Part shown: positions 1-9,665 of the stretch, in pieces
Numbering within the stretch: position 1 is the stretch's first letter
Layout: every line of letters begins with the position of its first letter
DNA from: Oscillibacter sp.
GTDB lineage: Bacteria; Bacillota; Clostridia; Oscillospirales; Oscillospiraceae
Direction of reading: 5' to 3'
Assembly (NCBI RefSeq): GCF_028693505.1
Contig: NZ_JAQUVF010000003.1
Coordinates: forward strand, 1-64,000
DNA: 64,000 nucleotides
Program-made: the position numbers and the translations under genes
Notes under the pieces: generated by a model
Seen by the model: only the letters and a program-made list of their open reading frames with translations
Told to the model about the DNA's origin: nothing
Database searches by the model: none

Positions 1-1
1 G

Positions 2-286
2 GAGCCCAGTGCCCCCGCCGAGCAGCCCAGCACTCCTTCCGAGGAGCCCAGTGCCCCCGCCGAGCAGCCCAGCACTCCCGCTGAGCAGCCCAGCACTCCC
101 GTCGAAGAGCCTAGCACCCCCGCCGAGGAGCCCAGCGTTCCTTCCGAGGAGCCTAGCACCCCCGCCGAGGAGCCCAGCGTTCCTTCCGAAGAGCCCGGCA
201 CTCCCACTGAGGAGCCCGGCACCCCCACCGAAGAGCCTGCAACGCCTTCCGAGGAGCCCAGCGTTCCTGCTGAGGAACCCGCTTCC
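2..286 (+). repeat. 21-bp tandem repeats coding Pro/Glu heptads
   Basis: About thirteen imperfect 21-bp units in frame with the giant surface protein encode heptads of the pattern [EQ]P[SG]xPxE. The array enters from the left edge, so its full length is unknown. Such tracts are extended, protease-resistant spacers and often vary in copy number between strains. Confidence 0.9.
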
Positions 287-3200
287 GGCGGCGCTTCCAC
301 CGGCGTAGAGTATGTCACCCGCACCGAGACCTGGACGGTCATCGTCACCGAAACGCCCCCCATGCTGACCGGCAGCGCGGAGTATGAGGGCACCGTTGTG
401 AACGTGTCCGTGCCCGAGGGCGCTTTTGAGGAGATGCCCAAGCTGGTGATTTTGCCTGTGGTGTCCAAGGAGACGCAGGATAAGAACCTCGTTGAAAAGG
501 CCATTGACGCCGTCGCGGCGCTCTTCACGGATGAGGAAGAGGACGTCGAGGTCGCGGATGTATCGCTGGAGGACGTCTCCGCCCTTCTCACCGAGCAGGC
601 GGAGGACGTGACCGACGAGACCCCCCTGACGGCCTTTAATATCACCTTCTATCAAATGGATGAAAACGGCGACTATGTGCTGGACGAGAACGGCGAGCGC
701 ATTGAGCTGCAGCCCTCCCTGCCCATCGACGTGGAGTTCTCCATGGAAGATTCCGACCTGATGGACGACGCGGAGGACGCGCAGCTGCAGGTCTATCACG
801 TGGACAGCAAGGTCACCGAGGCGACGGCCGTGGATACCGAGCTGGTGGACGATACCACCGCCAAGGTGGAAGCGGATACCTTCTCCATCTACGCCATCAC
901 GGTGCAGAAGCCCGCCGGAACCACTGTGACCATGGGCGTGAACAACACCATGACCCTGACGGGCAAGGTCGGTTACTATCCCAATAACAACCACAGCTGG
1001 TCCATCAGAAGCGGAACGAGCGTAACGCTTTCTGGGAGTTCTGACAATACGGTTGTTGCGACCGCTACGGCTACGGGAACGACCGAAGTCAAGCACACCT
1101 ATTATACGAGTAGATTCGGAACCACCACCGAGATCTTCACCATCAACGTTGCGGAGACAGTCGTTTCCGTTGACACCGGCGCCATCTTGCAAAACGGCAA
1201 TCTGACCGCCAATCTGAAAAACGGCGTGGCGCAGGCAGGTCAGGAAGTCACCTATACGTGGTACAGAAGCGAAAGCGGCAATTCCGACTCCTTCACCGCG
1301 GTGACCCGGCAGAGAGTCACCGGTGACATGTACAACGTGGACACTACCGGTAAAAACCTCAACGCGGCGCTGGATTACGTTGCCGCCGGCATCGACGACG
1401 ACGCGGCTCGCCTCTACTACTATGTGGTGGCCACCGCTGGAGAGAACCAGTATACCTCCGGCGTGTATCAGGCCCCCTACTACATGGCGATCCAGAACGG
1501 CAGCTTTGAAAGCGGCTCCGCCCACTGGAGCACAACGTCCGCAGGGGGCGAAATTGAAATCGGTCAGTACACTCAGGATATAGGCGTCTATGGAACCGAA
1601 GACGATAAGCCCTCCGCAAATGCTGGAGAAAAGTTTGCGGAATTGAATGCCGAGCACGCCGGCTCCCTTTATCAGGATGTGCTGACCCAGCCGGGCAGCG
1701 ACCTCAGCTGGCAGGTGGCCCACCGGGCCAGAAATGCAAAAAGCGCTGGAAACAATAGCAACAACTACATGAAGACGGCAACGGACACCATGTATGTGGT
1801 CATCATGTCCACCGTAGACGCGGAGAAGCTGCTTGCGGGCGTTCCCCAGAATCAACAGCAAGCAGTTGTTACCGCCATGATTACAAGGGTGCTGGGTAAT
1901 GGCACCGACGCGACGGGCCACTATACCTTGGTGACAGGCGACGGTAAGGACCAGACCGTCACGGCCACAGTGCGCAAGGTGACCACCACCAGCGAACTGA
2001 GCGGAAGCTACTGGAACGGCTATACGAGTGAAAATCAGTGGGAAATGTACGACGGTCAATACAAGGTGCCCGCGGGTCAGTACGCTACCCGGTTCTTCTT
2101 CGTGGCAGGCGCGACGCAAAGCTACGACATTACCATCGGCAACCTGATCGATAACGTGTGGTTCTCCCGTCACATGGCGCCCGCCAACCCCGGCAAGGGC
2201 AACCTGACTGTGACCAAGGAAGTGACCGGCGTTGGAATGGACGCCGACATGGACGACTATTCCGTGGCAGTCGGCCTTACCGGTCCGGAAGCGAGAAGCG
2301 CTACCATCACCAACTTCCGCTATAACGAGACCACCATGAAGTGGGTCGGCTCGGTCGACTTCTCCAACCTGACGCTGGGCGCATATACCATCAACGAGAG
2401 CGTCACCGGCGCGCCCGAGCACTACACCGCCAACGGCGGCACCACTTCTGCCAATGCCAATGTGACAGATGGCGGCGAAGCTTCCGCTACTCTCGTCAAC
2501 AATTACGCCATGGGCGGCGGCATGTACACCGTCAGCAAGGTGTGGGCCGAGGAAACCTCCGCGTCCACCCGCCCGGGCAGCATTTCCGTGCAGCTCTATG
2601 ACGAAGATGGTGAGAAGGAGGGCAGCCCCGTCACGCTGAACGCTGCCAACCTGTGGACCTACACCTGGTACGGGCTGGACAACGACGATACCTATTATGC
2701 CCGTGAGACCGCGGTTCCGGACGGCTATCAGGAAAGCTATCATGAATACGAGGCTGTCGGTATCAACGAGTTCCGTAGAATTACCGAGGGCGACAACAAG
2801 AACATCACCGTGAGCTCCACCAGCGCCATCGTGGCAAAGCGCACCGGGCAGTCCCCCACGATCGTCTGGACCGCGGCGCCCCTGTCCCCTGCTGAGCAGG
2901 CCGACTTCGCGACTGCATTTAGCGCTAAGAATCCATCCATGAAGTTCGACGTGGAGAATGCTTCCTTCATCAGCGGGATGCACTGCGATGTGGAAGGCAT
3001 CACCTTCACCGCAGGTCAGGTGATCTTCGCGGCATCCAGCCAGTGGTCGATGGTAGCCAGCGGTTCCTATACCCCGGCGGGAACCGTGATCACCAACACC
3101 TATCACCCCTATGAGACTTATACCTTCACCAAGACCTGGAATGGCAACACTGCGGGTGACCGCAATAGCATCAACGTGACCATTTCCAGCGGCGGCGAGA

Positions 3201-6200
3201 CCTATACCGGCACCGTCACCGCCGCCAAGGCCAGCATCAACGGCGCTGACAGCGCCAACGTCTCCGTCAACGGCAACGTCTGGACGATCACCGCCAGCCT
3301 GCCCAAGGCAGATAGCGGCTACACCATTTCCGAGAGCAAGGTCAACGGCCTGTCCGTCACGAACGGCGTCGCCCAAAACGGCGACAGCGGCGAGTGGGTC
3401 GTGACCGGCGGGAACACCGCCCTGATCAACACCTACTGGGCCTATGCAAATAGCACCACCAGTGACACCGTGACCCTGAACATCCACAAGACCGATAAGG
3501 ACAGCGGCGCGAATCTGAGCGGTGCCAAGTTCCAGGTCTACGAGGGTGCGGTCGCCGACAACGTCAAGGTTGGCTCTCCCGCTGCCACCGACGCAAGCGG
3601 CAATGCGACCATCACCCTGAACGCCAAGGATCTCAAGGACGGCGCCTATACGCTGTACGAAGAGACCACCCCCTCCGCCGCGTATCCCACCCACGAGAGC
3701 AAGACCTTCACCGTGGATGCCAGCGCGAAGTCCACGGAGACGTCCGATAACTACACCATCACCACCAACACCCATTATAGCGCCACCATCTCCGGCCTGA
3801 GCGGCAATGGCGGAAGCTATACGGTGGACGTCACCAACCAGCACGCCAAGGGGACGCTGAGCATCGAGAAGCGCTATTTTATTGACGATGCGACCAAGAT
3901 TCCCGCCACCACCACCGTTTCTTACGGCACCGGCGCGGGCCAGTCCGTGTCCTTCGCCAAGGCTGATTTCACCTACAACGCTGTCGGCGGGTACTATTCC
4001 GCCAGCAAGAGCACTGGCAGCCTGAATACCGGCAGCTATCGCTTCAGCGAAAACCGGCCCGCCGTCACCGGCTACACCGGACAGACGAGGATCGCGGACG
4101 GCAGTCTGACCGGTGCTGAGACCGTCAGCCAGACCGTTACGCTAGGCACCGGGGTGAACACCGTGGTGGTGGAAAACCGCTATGCGCGCACCACCCACAG
4201 CCTGACCGTCACCAAGAACGTCACTTGGGATACGAACAAGAGTCAGGCCCCCGCCACAACCGATACCTTCGCCCTGACCGTGGTCATCGGCAATGGCAGC
4301 ACCGCAACACCCATCACCGGCGGCACCTACAATAATAACGGCGCGCTGAATGCCACCTATACCTTCACGATTAGCGGCAACCGCAACGGCGCAGCGCCCA
4401 CCGAGGGCATCGGCGCGGTGACCATCACCGGCGTGCCCTACGGCGTGGGGTACCGCGTGGTGGAAACCGGCATCACCAGCACCAACCGCTCCGGCTACGC
4501 ATCCACCCTGCCCGTCGAGCAGACCGGCACGATGAGCACGGAGAATGCTTCCAAGACGGTTGTGAACCCCTACTTCAAGTCTCAGCTGGCGGACGAAATC
4601 TCCGTCACCAAGACTTGGAAGGAATGGAACGAAACCAAGCAGGAAGCCGTCGATACCGACATGCGGGCCAACAGCATCACCGTGGGCGTGTATGTGGGCA
4701 ACGAGCTGGTTGCGGGCACCGAAAAGACTCTGACGGCGACCGACAGCTGGACCACCGCCTATACTACCCTCCCCAAGTACGACAATACCGCCGCGCATAA
4801 CGAAATCCAGTACACCGTGAAGGAAACCGCAATCAACGGTCAGGCCTTCAACAGCGACGGCCGCGTCGTGGTCTACGGCACCGCCACCGTTTCCGGCAGT
4901 AACCCCGTAAAGCAGGAAGTGGAAGGCTATTGGACCACCATCGTGGACGGCACTGAGATCACCAACACCTATTATCCCGCTGAGGCTATCAGCGACACGG
5001 ACTTCAAGGTCCTCAAGGTCAGCTCCGCCAACAACGGAACCACCCTTGCGGGCGTGGTGTTCACCCTGCGCAGCAGCGCCATCCCCGGTGGAACCATGGA
5101 AGCCACCACCGATGAAAACGGCATTGCCACCTTCCAAAACCTCATGCCCGGTGACTATACCCTCGTGGAAAAGAGCACCATCTCCGGCTATGAGAAGAAC
5201 GAAACCGAGTGGAGCTTCACCGTGGCAGGCACCAACGGCACCCTCAAGGACGTGAAGGCCCCCAGAGAAGCGGGCGGCAACCTCTTCCAGAACATCTGGG
5301 ACTGGGTGGTCGGGACTGTCACCGGAACCATCAAGAACTATGACGCGACCACTAAGACCGCGACCGTGGAGAATACCCCCATCGTCACTGGCCTTACCAA
5401 GCAGGTCTATACCGAGCAGTATACCGCTACCAACTTTGACGCAAGCGATTATGCCACAGAGTCCAAGTGGAGCGACAGCGCCTCCTGGACGACGCTTCCC
5501 GCCAACACCGACACGGTAACGGCCCTCTTCAAGGTCACCGTCACCGGCACGGCAGGCGCAAGCTACACTGTGGGCGACACCATGACCATCGACGGCAAAA
5601 ACGTCGCCACGCTGGTCTCTGGCAACGCCAGCGGCACGATCAATGCAAACGGCGACGCCGTGGTGCTGTACTACACCGCCACGATCCCCGTGACCACGAC
5701 TTTTGCCACCTATACCAACACCGCGACCCACGACGGTGTCACTGACGCCACCGCCACTGTGGCTGTTGCAAAGAACGATTACGTTTCCGGCAACATCAAC
5801 GTTGCCAAGACGTGGAACCACGGAAGCGGCGACATGGAGAACAGCACCGCCAACAAGGCAGTCTTGGACAATGTGACCTTCCAGGTGCAGCGCAAAACTG
5901 CCGCAAGCGACTGGGAGAATGTGACCCTCACTAGTGCCAATCTGATGGCAGGGCCCTACAACGCAAACGTTGATAACGGGTTGCTGGTCCTCACCACCAC
6001 CGACGGAACCAACGCTCTCGTTACCCTCACCGGCCTCTTGATGGAGGCGCAGAGCGACCTTGCCCCGTACACCTACCGTGTGACGGAGACCAAGATCGCG
6101 GGCACCGCCATCACCGATGGCAAGGCCTTGGGCTATACCAACGACGGCCCTCAGGAAGTCATCTCTGACGAGGTCTACATTGCAAACACCTATAACCCCA

Positions 6201-9200
6201 CGGAAATTGGCGTGGAAGGCGCAACCACCTCCTTCACCGTCAACAAGACCGACGGGATCAGCGCCATCACCAGCGCCCCTGCCCAGTTCACCCTGACAAA
6301 GGGCGACAGCACCGTTTCCCAGTGGACCACTGCAAACGGACAGAAAACCGGCGCCGTGACCGGCAGCACCACCTTCGACGGTTTGACGGCAGGCACGTAC
6401 ACCCTGACGGAGACCACTGCCCCCGCGGGCTATACCAAGAGCAACAGCTCCTGGCAGATCGAGGTCACCCCGTCTCTGACCTACACCCACAACGCTGACG
6501 GCACCGTGACGGTGACCACCAACTATGTCATCGCTGCAAACGCCATCACCGGAAGCGCGGCGAACGACTATCTCATCACCAACACGGTGGACGCGAAGGC
6601 CATCACTGTGTACAACACCCGGGAAACCGGCGCACTCACCATCACCAAGACCCTCAGCGGCGAGACCAGAGCCGATGCGGCGAACCGGACCTTCGGCTTC
6701 ACCGTCACCGCTCCCGCCGAGCTGAACGGCACTTACGGCGATGCCCACTTCACCAGCAGCGCAACCTCCGATCTCATCACCGTTACCGGCGCGGGCAGCG
6801 TCACCCTGAATAACCTGCCCACCAGCGCGGGCTACGCAGACGGCGCTTACACCGTCAGCGAGCTGTATGAGATCACAGAAAGCGGCACCGTGACCGGCGG
6901 CGCGCACATCAACGGCTACGCACTGAGCGTTTACGGCACCGACGGCAAGGCCATTGCAAATGTCGACGGCCTCTACGGGCAGACCGTCACCGTGAACACC
7001 GGCACCTCCAGCATGAGCTTCCGGAACGACTATCAGCTGGACGCGGCACAGAATGAGGCCCGCTTCACCATCGTGAAGAAGTCCTCCGACGTGACCACGG
7101 ACGAAAATAAGGTTCTGGGCGGCGCGATCTTCGAGGTCTACTCCGACGCGGATTGCAAAAATCTGGTCCTGACCACTGCGGCCACAGACGCCATCACCGG
7201 CGTGACCACCGTGGTTCTGGATGACACCATGCTGAGCACCGGCAACACCTTCTATCTCAAGGAGATCACACCCCCCACCGGCTACACGGTGGACGAGACG
7301 ATCTGGAAGATCAACGTGAATCAGAAAAATGCCGACGGCAATGCCGACGTGAAGCTGATTCAGCCCGACAGCGGACTTTTCCATGACCTGTATCGCTGGT
7401 TCGTCGGCCTTGTGAAGGGCGACGACACCGCCGAGCAGAACTGGACGGCGGACACCGGCATCGGTGAAAGCCGCACCTACGGCACCCTCACGGTGTATGA
7501 CGCGCCCATTACGACGCCGGATTACACCACTGAGACTGTTCAGGACGATGTGACCGTTCAGATCCGCAAGACTGATTCCCTGTCCAACGAGACCATCACG
7601 GAATCCAACGCCATCTTCGCCCTGACCAAGCGGGACACGGCTCCCATTACCGCCACCACTGAAAACGGCGTGGCCAGCCATACCTTTACCCACAGCGACG
7701 ACGGCATCTACGCCATCACCGAACAGTCCGCTCCCGACGGTTACGTGCTGCGCACGGACGTTCTGGGCTATGTGAAGGTGGAGACGGTCCATGACCGCGA
7801 CGCGTGGAACGCAGACCACACCGCGCTGATCCAGTACTACAAGACCACCGCCGCCATCTACGGCGCGGAGGATTCCAACTGCGAGGGTTCTCCCATCCAG
7901 CTGACCGAGGGCAAGCTGGTTGTCACCAACCAGCCCCAGACCAGCCTGCAGGTCATCAAGGCCTGGGCGGACGTGAACGGCGAGACCATCGAAGCCCCCG
8001 CAAACGCCTCCGTCACCCTTGCGCTTTACCGCAAGGCGGAGAGCGACACGACCTTTACCGCCACCGGCGAGAGAATCGTCCTCAACGGCGATACCCTTGA
8101 TAACCCGACGCAGGAAGTCTACGCATGGGTTGCCGAGTGGAAGAATCTGGACCCCGATTACACCTACACGGCCAAGGAAGTGGCGGGCTTTACGGACTAC
8201 ACCGCTACCTCGGAGGACGGCTGGATGGTGAAGCATACCGACGACAGCGACGAGAGAATGACGGTGGGCTCCATCACCAACCAGCGGGATTACGGCACGC
8301 TGCAAATCATCAAGCATGTGACGGGCCTGCAGAAGAATGAGGAAAAGACCTTCAACTTCACCGCAACCGACACCCTCGATGCCGGCAAGACCTACCTTTA
8401 TCAGGCCACCGTCACTGGCAATACCACTGCGGACGGCGTCCTTGCAACCGGCGTCACCGTGGACGGCGAGCTACGTCTGCCCACCGGCACCTACACCGTG
8501 ACAGAGGAGAGCGCAGACATCACCAACTACGGTCTCACGACCACAGTCACCTATCCCGAGGCGGGCGCGCACAATGTGAGCGTTGGAACCGGCACCGCCA
8601 CGGTGCATGTCACCAACGCATACGAGTACAATCCCGAACTCAACATGGACGGCATCAGCGTCACCAAGGTGTGGAACGACGGCGGCAACGCCGACGGCAT
8701 CCGGCCCGAGAGCATCACCGTGGAGCTGCGGGACAACGGCGGTAAGCTGATTGGCAGCAAGGAGATCGCGGCAGATGGCGACGCCGGCAGAGCCACCTTC
8801 ACCTTCGACACCTATGTGAACGGCTATGTGGCGCCCTACACCGCAAAGGAAGTCGGCTATACCGACGCAACCGGCTACCACGCATTTGACGCGACGCTCA
8901 CCAATGTTCCCGGCTATACCGGAAGCGGCGAAGCCAACGTCAGCAACGACTATATCATGACCAACACCCATGAGCAGGCTACCGTCCGCATCGATGTGGA
9001 GAAGAGCTGGCCCGATGGACGCGAAAAGGCAGTTACCCTCTACCTGACGGCTGGCGGCGAGCGCTATGCCAGCGTGACGCTGGACGGCGTCGTGGACGAG
9101 GTCGAGACCCAGGCCTGGAAGGCCAGCTTCGGCGAATTCGCCAAGAACAGCGCCGGCAAGCCCGTTGACTACACCGTCAGCGAGGAGAGCCTGGGCGACA

Positions 9201-9553
9201 ACTGGAGCTATCAGGTCAACAAGACCACCGTGGACGGCGTTTACAGCTTCACCGTCATCAACCGTTACAGCAATGACAATCCAGGCCGTGATGACGATGA
9301 CGACGATGATTCCCCTGTCATCATCCCCGACGAGGACGCCCCCACCACCGATATCCCTGATGAGAGCGTCCCCACCACTGACGCCCCCACCACCGACATC
9401 CCCGATGAGGAAGTGCCTCTGGATGAGTTTGCCGATCCCACCAAGACCGGCGACACGCTGATGACGTGGATTCTGGCGGCAGCGGTCTCCGGCGTGGGAC
9501 TGGTGTGGCTGGCCATCTCCGGCAAGAAGCGCAAGGACGACAACGCGAGATAA
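2..9553 (+). CDS. Giant Cna-B/SpaA-domain cell-wall-anchored surface protein (5' end outside window)
   Basis: The frame is open from the window edge, so the start and any signal peptide lie upstream; 3,183 residues are visible. Residues 1 to about 95 are Pro/Glu heptads of the type EEPSTPA. A ZU5-like segment follows (about 120-300), then Ig-like strands, a region opening NGSFESG that may be a carbohydrate-binding jelly roll (about 500-720), and from about 735 to 3,090 a chain of some fifteen Cna-B/SpaA-like domains with recurring ends (ITNTY, VVENRY, VTNQ) and starts (SVTKTW). The C-terminus has seven Asp in a row, a Pro/Thr stalk, DPTKTGD, a hydrophobic helix and a basic tail, which is a sorting signal for sortase attachment. 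The next gene is a class B sortase. Such domains usually carry internal isopeptide bonds. The role, adhesin or stalk, is inferred. Confidence 0.9.
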   Translation, partial: EPSAPAEQPSTPSEEPSAPAEQPSTPAEQPSTPVEEPSTPAEEPSVPSEEPSTPAEEPSVPSEEPGTPTEEPGTPTEEPATPSEEPSVPAEEPASGGASTGVEYVTRTETWTVIVTETPPMLTGSAEYEGTVVNVSVPEGAFEEMPKLVILPVVSKETQDKNLVEKAIDAVAALFTDEEEDVEVADVSLEDVSALLTEQAEDVTDETPLTAFNITFYQMDENGDYVLDENGERIELQPSLPIDVEFSMEDSDLMDDAEDAQLQVYHVDSKVTEATAVDTELVDDTTAKVEADTFSIYAITVQKPAGTTVTMGVNNTMTLTGKVGYYPNNNHSWSIRSGTSVTLSGSSDNTVVATATATGTTEVKHTYYTSRFGTTTEIFTINVAETVVSVDTGAILQNGNLTANLKNGVAQAGQEVTYTWYRSESGNSDSFTAVTRQRVTGDMYNVDTTGKNLNAALDYVAAGIDDDAARLYYYVVATAGENQYTSGVYQAPYYMAIQNGSFESGSAHWSTTSAGGEIEIGQYTQDIGVYGTEDDKPSANAGEKFAELNAEHAGSLYQDVLTQPGSDLSWQVAHRARNAKSAGNNSNNYMKTATDTMYVVIMSTVDAEKLLAGVPQNQQQAVVTAMITRVLGNGTDATGHYTLVTGDGKDQTVTATVRKVTTTSELSGSYWNGYTSENQWEMYDGQYKVPAGQYATRFFFVAGATQSYDITIGNLIDNVWFSRHMAPANPGKGNLTVTKEVTGVGMDADMDDYSVAVGLTGPEARSATITNFRYNETTMKWVGSVDFSNLTLGAYTINESVTGAPEHYTANGGTTSANANVTDGGEASATLVNNYAMGGGMYTVSKVWAEETSASTRPGSISVQLYDEDGEKEGSPVTLNAANLWTYTWYGLDNDDTYYARETAVPDGYQESYHEYEAVGINEFRRITEGDNKNITVSSTSAIVAKRTGQSPTIVWTAAPLSPAEQADFATAFSAKNPSMKFDVENASFISGMHCDVEGITFTAGQVIFAASSQWSMVASGSYTPAGTVITNTYHPYETYTFTKTWNGNTAGDRNSINVTISSGGETYTGTVTAAKASINGADSANVSVNGNVWTITASLPKADSGYTISESKVNGLSVTNGVAQNGDSGEWVVTGGNTALINTYWAYANSTTSDTVTLNIHKTDKDSGANLSGAKFQVYEGAVADNVKVGSPAATDASGNATITLNAKDLKDGAYTLYEETTPSAAYPTHESKTFTVDASAKSTETSDNYTITTNTHYSATISGLSGNGGSYTVDVTNQHAKGTLSIEKRYFIDDATKIPATTTVSYGTGAGQSVSFAKADFTYNAVGGYYSASKSTGSLNTGSYRFSENRPAVTGYTGQTRIADGSLTGAETVSQTVTLGTGVNTVVVENRYARTTHSLTVTKNVTWDTNKSQAPATTDTFALTVVIGNGSTATPITGGTYNNNGALNATYTFTISGNRNGAAPTEGIGAVTITGVPYGVGYRVVETGITSTNRSGYASTLPVEQTGTMSTENASKTVVNPYFKSQLADEISVTKTWKEWNETKQEAVDTDMRANSITVGVYVGNELVAGTEKTLTATDSWTTAYTTLPKYDNTAAHNEIQYTVKETAINGQAFNSDGRVVVYGTATVSGSNPVKQEVEGYWTTIVDGTEITNTYYPAEAISDTDFKVLKVSSANNGTTLAGVVFTLRSSAIPGGTMEATTDENGIATFQNLMPGDYTLVEKSTISGYEKNETEWSFTVAGTNGTLKDVKAPREAGGNLFQNIWDWVVGTVTGTIKNYDATTKTATVENTPIVTGLTKQVYTEQYTATNFDASDYATESKWSDSASWTTLPANTDTVTALFKVTVTGTAGASYTVGDTMTIDGKNVATLVSGNASGTINANGDAVVLYYTATIPVTTTFATYTNTATHDGVTDATATVAVAKNDYVSGNINVAKTWNHGSGDMENSTANKAVLDNVTFQVQRKTAASDWENVTLTSANLMAGPYNANVDNGLLVLTTTDGTNALVTLTGLLMEAQSDLAPYTYRVTETKIAGTAITDGKALGYTNDGPQEVISDEVYIANTYNPTEIGVEGATTSFTVNKTDGISAITSAPAQFTLTKGDSTVSQWTTANGQKTGAVTGSTTFDGLTAGTYTLTETTAPAGYTKSNSSWQIEVTPSLTYTHNADGTVTVTTNYVIAANAITGSAANDYLITNTVDAKAITVYNTRETGALTITKTLSGETRADAANRTFGFTVTAPAELNGTYGDAHFTSSATSDLITVTGAGSVTLNNLPTSAGYADGAYTVSELYEITESGTVTGGAHINGYALSVYGTDGKAIANVDGLYGQTVTVNTGTSSMSFRNDYQLDAAQNEARFTIVKKSSDVTTDENKVLGGAIFEVYSDADCKNLVLTTAATDAITGVTTVVLDDTMLSTGNTFYLKEITPPTGYTVDETIWKINVNQKNADGNADVKLIQPDSGLFHDLYRWFVGLVKGDDTAEQNWTADTGIGESRTYGTLTVYDAPITTPDYTTETVQDDVTVQIRKTDSLSNETITESNAIFALTKRDTAPITATTENGVASHTFTHSDDGIYAITEQSAPDGYVLRTDVLGYVKVETVHDRDAWNADHTALIQYYKTTAAIYGAEDSNCEGSPIQLTEGKLVVTNQPQTSLQVIKAWADVNGETIEAPANASVTLALYRKAESDTTFTATGERIVLNGDTLDNPTQEVYAWVAEWKNLDPDYTYTAKEVAGFTDYTATSEDGWMVKHTDDSDERMTVGSITNQRDYGTLQIIKHVTGLQKNEEKTFNFTATDTLDAGKTYLYQATVTGNTTADGVLATGVTVDGELRLPTGTYTVTEESADITNYGLTTTVTYPEAGAHNVSVGTGTATVHVTNAYEYNPELNMDGISVTKVWNDGGNADGIRPESITVELRDNGGKLIGSKEIAADGDAGRATFTFDTYVNGYVAPYTAKEVGYTDATGYHAFDATLTNVPGYTGSGEANVSNDYIMTNTHEQATVRIDVEKSWPDGREKAVTLYLTAGGERYASVTLDGVVDEVETQAWKASFGEFAKNSAGKPVDYTVSEESLGDNWSYQVNKTTVDGVYSFTVINRYSNDNPGRDDDDDDDSPVIIPDEDAPTTDIPDESVPTTDAPTTDIPDEEVPLDEFADPTKTGDTLMTWILAAAVSGVGLVWLAISGKKRKDDNAR

Positions 9554-9583
9554 GTCCCTGCGGCAAGACCGAAACAGAAAAAA

Positions 9584-9613
9584 CAAGGGCCCGGACAGCT
9601 GTCCGGGCCCTTG
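9584..9613. terminator. Perfect 30-bp palindrome after the surface protein gene
   Basis: A 15-bp perfect inverted repeat (CAAGGGCCCGGACAG and its complement, no spacer) lies 30 nt after the stop codon. It has no clean T-run on the plus strand, but an A-run precedes it. It probably ends or processes the giant transcript. Confidence 0.6.
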
Positions 9614-9639
9614 CTTCCAGCAAAAAAAGACGGTATGAT
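9611..9639 (+). promoter_or_regulatory. Candidate sigma-A promoter for sortase gene
   Basis: TTGCTT (9611-9616), 17-nt spacer, TATGAT (9634-9639). It begins inside the 3' end of the preceding palindrome and would start transcription about 20 nt before the sortase start codon, so the sortase need not depend on read-through from the surface protein gene. Confidence 0.6.
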
Positions 9640-9665
9640 GGAACAAGAAAACGGCGGAAGGAAGA

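Noticed and set aside
2-286. Regular 21-bp repeats that might suggest a CRISPR array
   Set aside because: Units are contiguous without unique spacers and stay in frame with a surface protein.
4142-8317. A 1,391-codon open frame on the minus strand inside the giant surface protein gene
   Set aside because: It is antisense to a repetitive, GC-rich coding region; composition is Gly/Val/His-rich with no domain, no ribosome site and no promoter.
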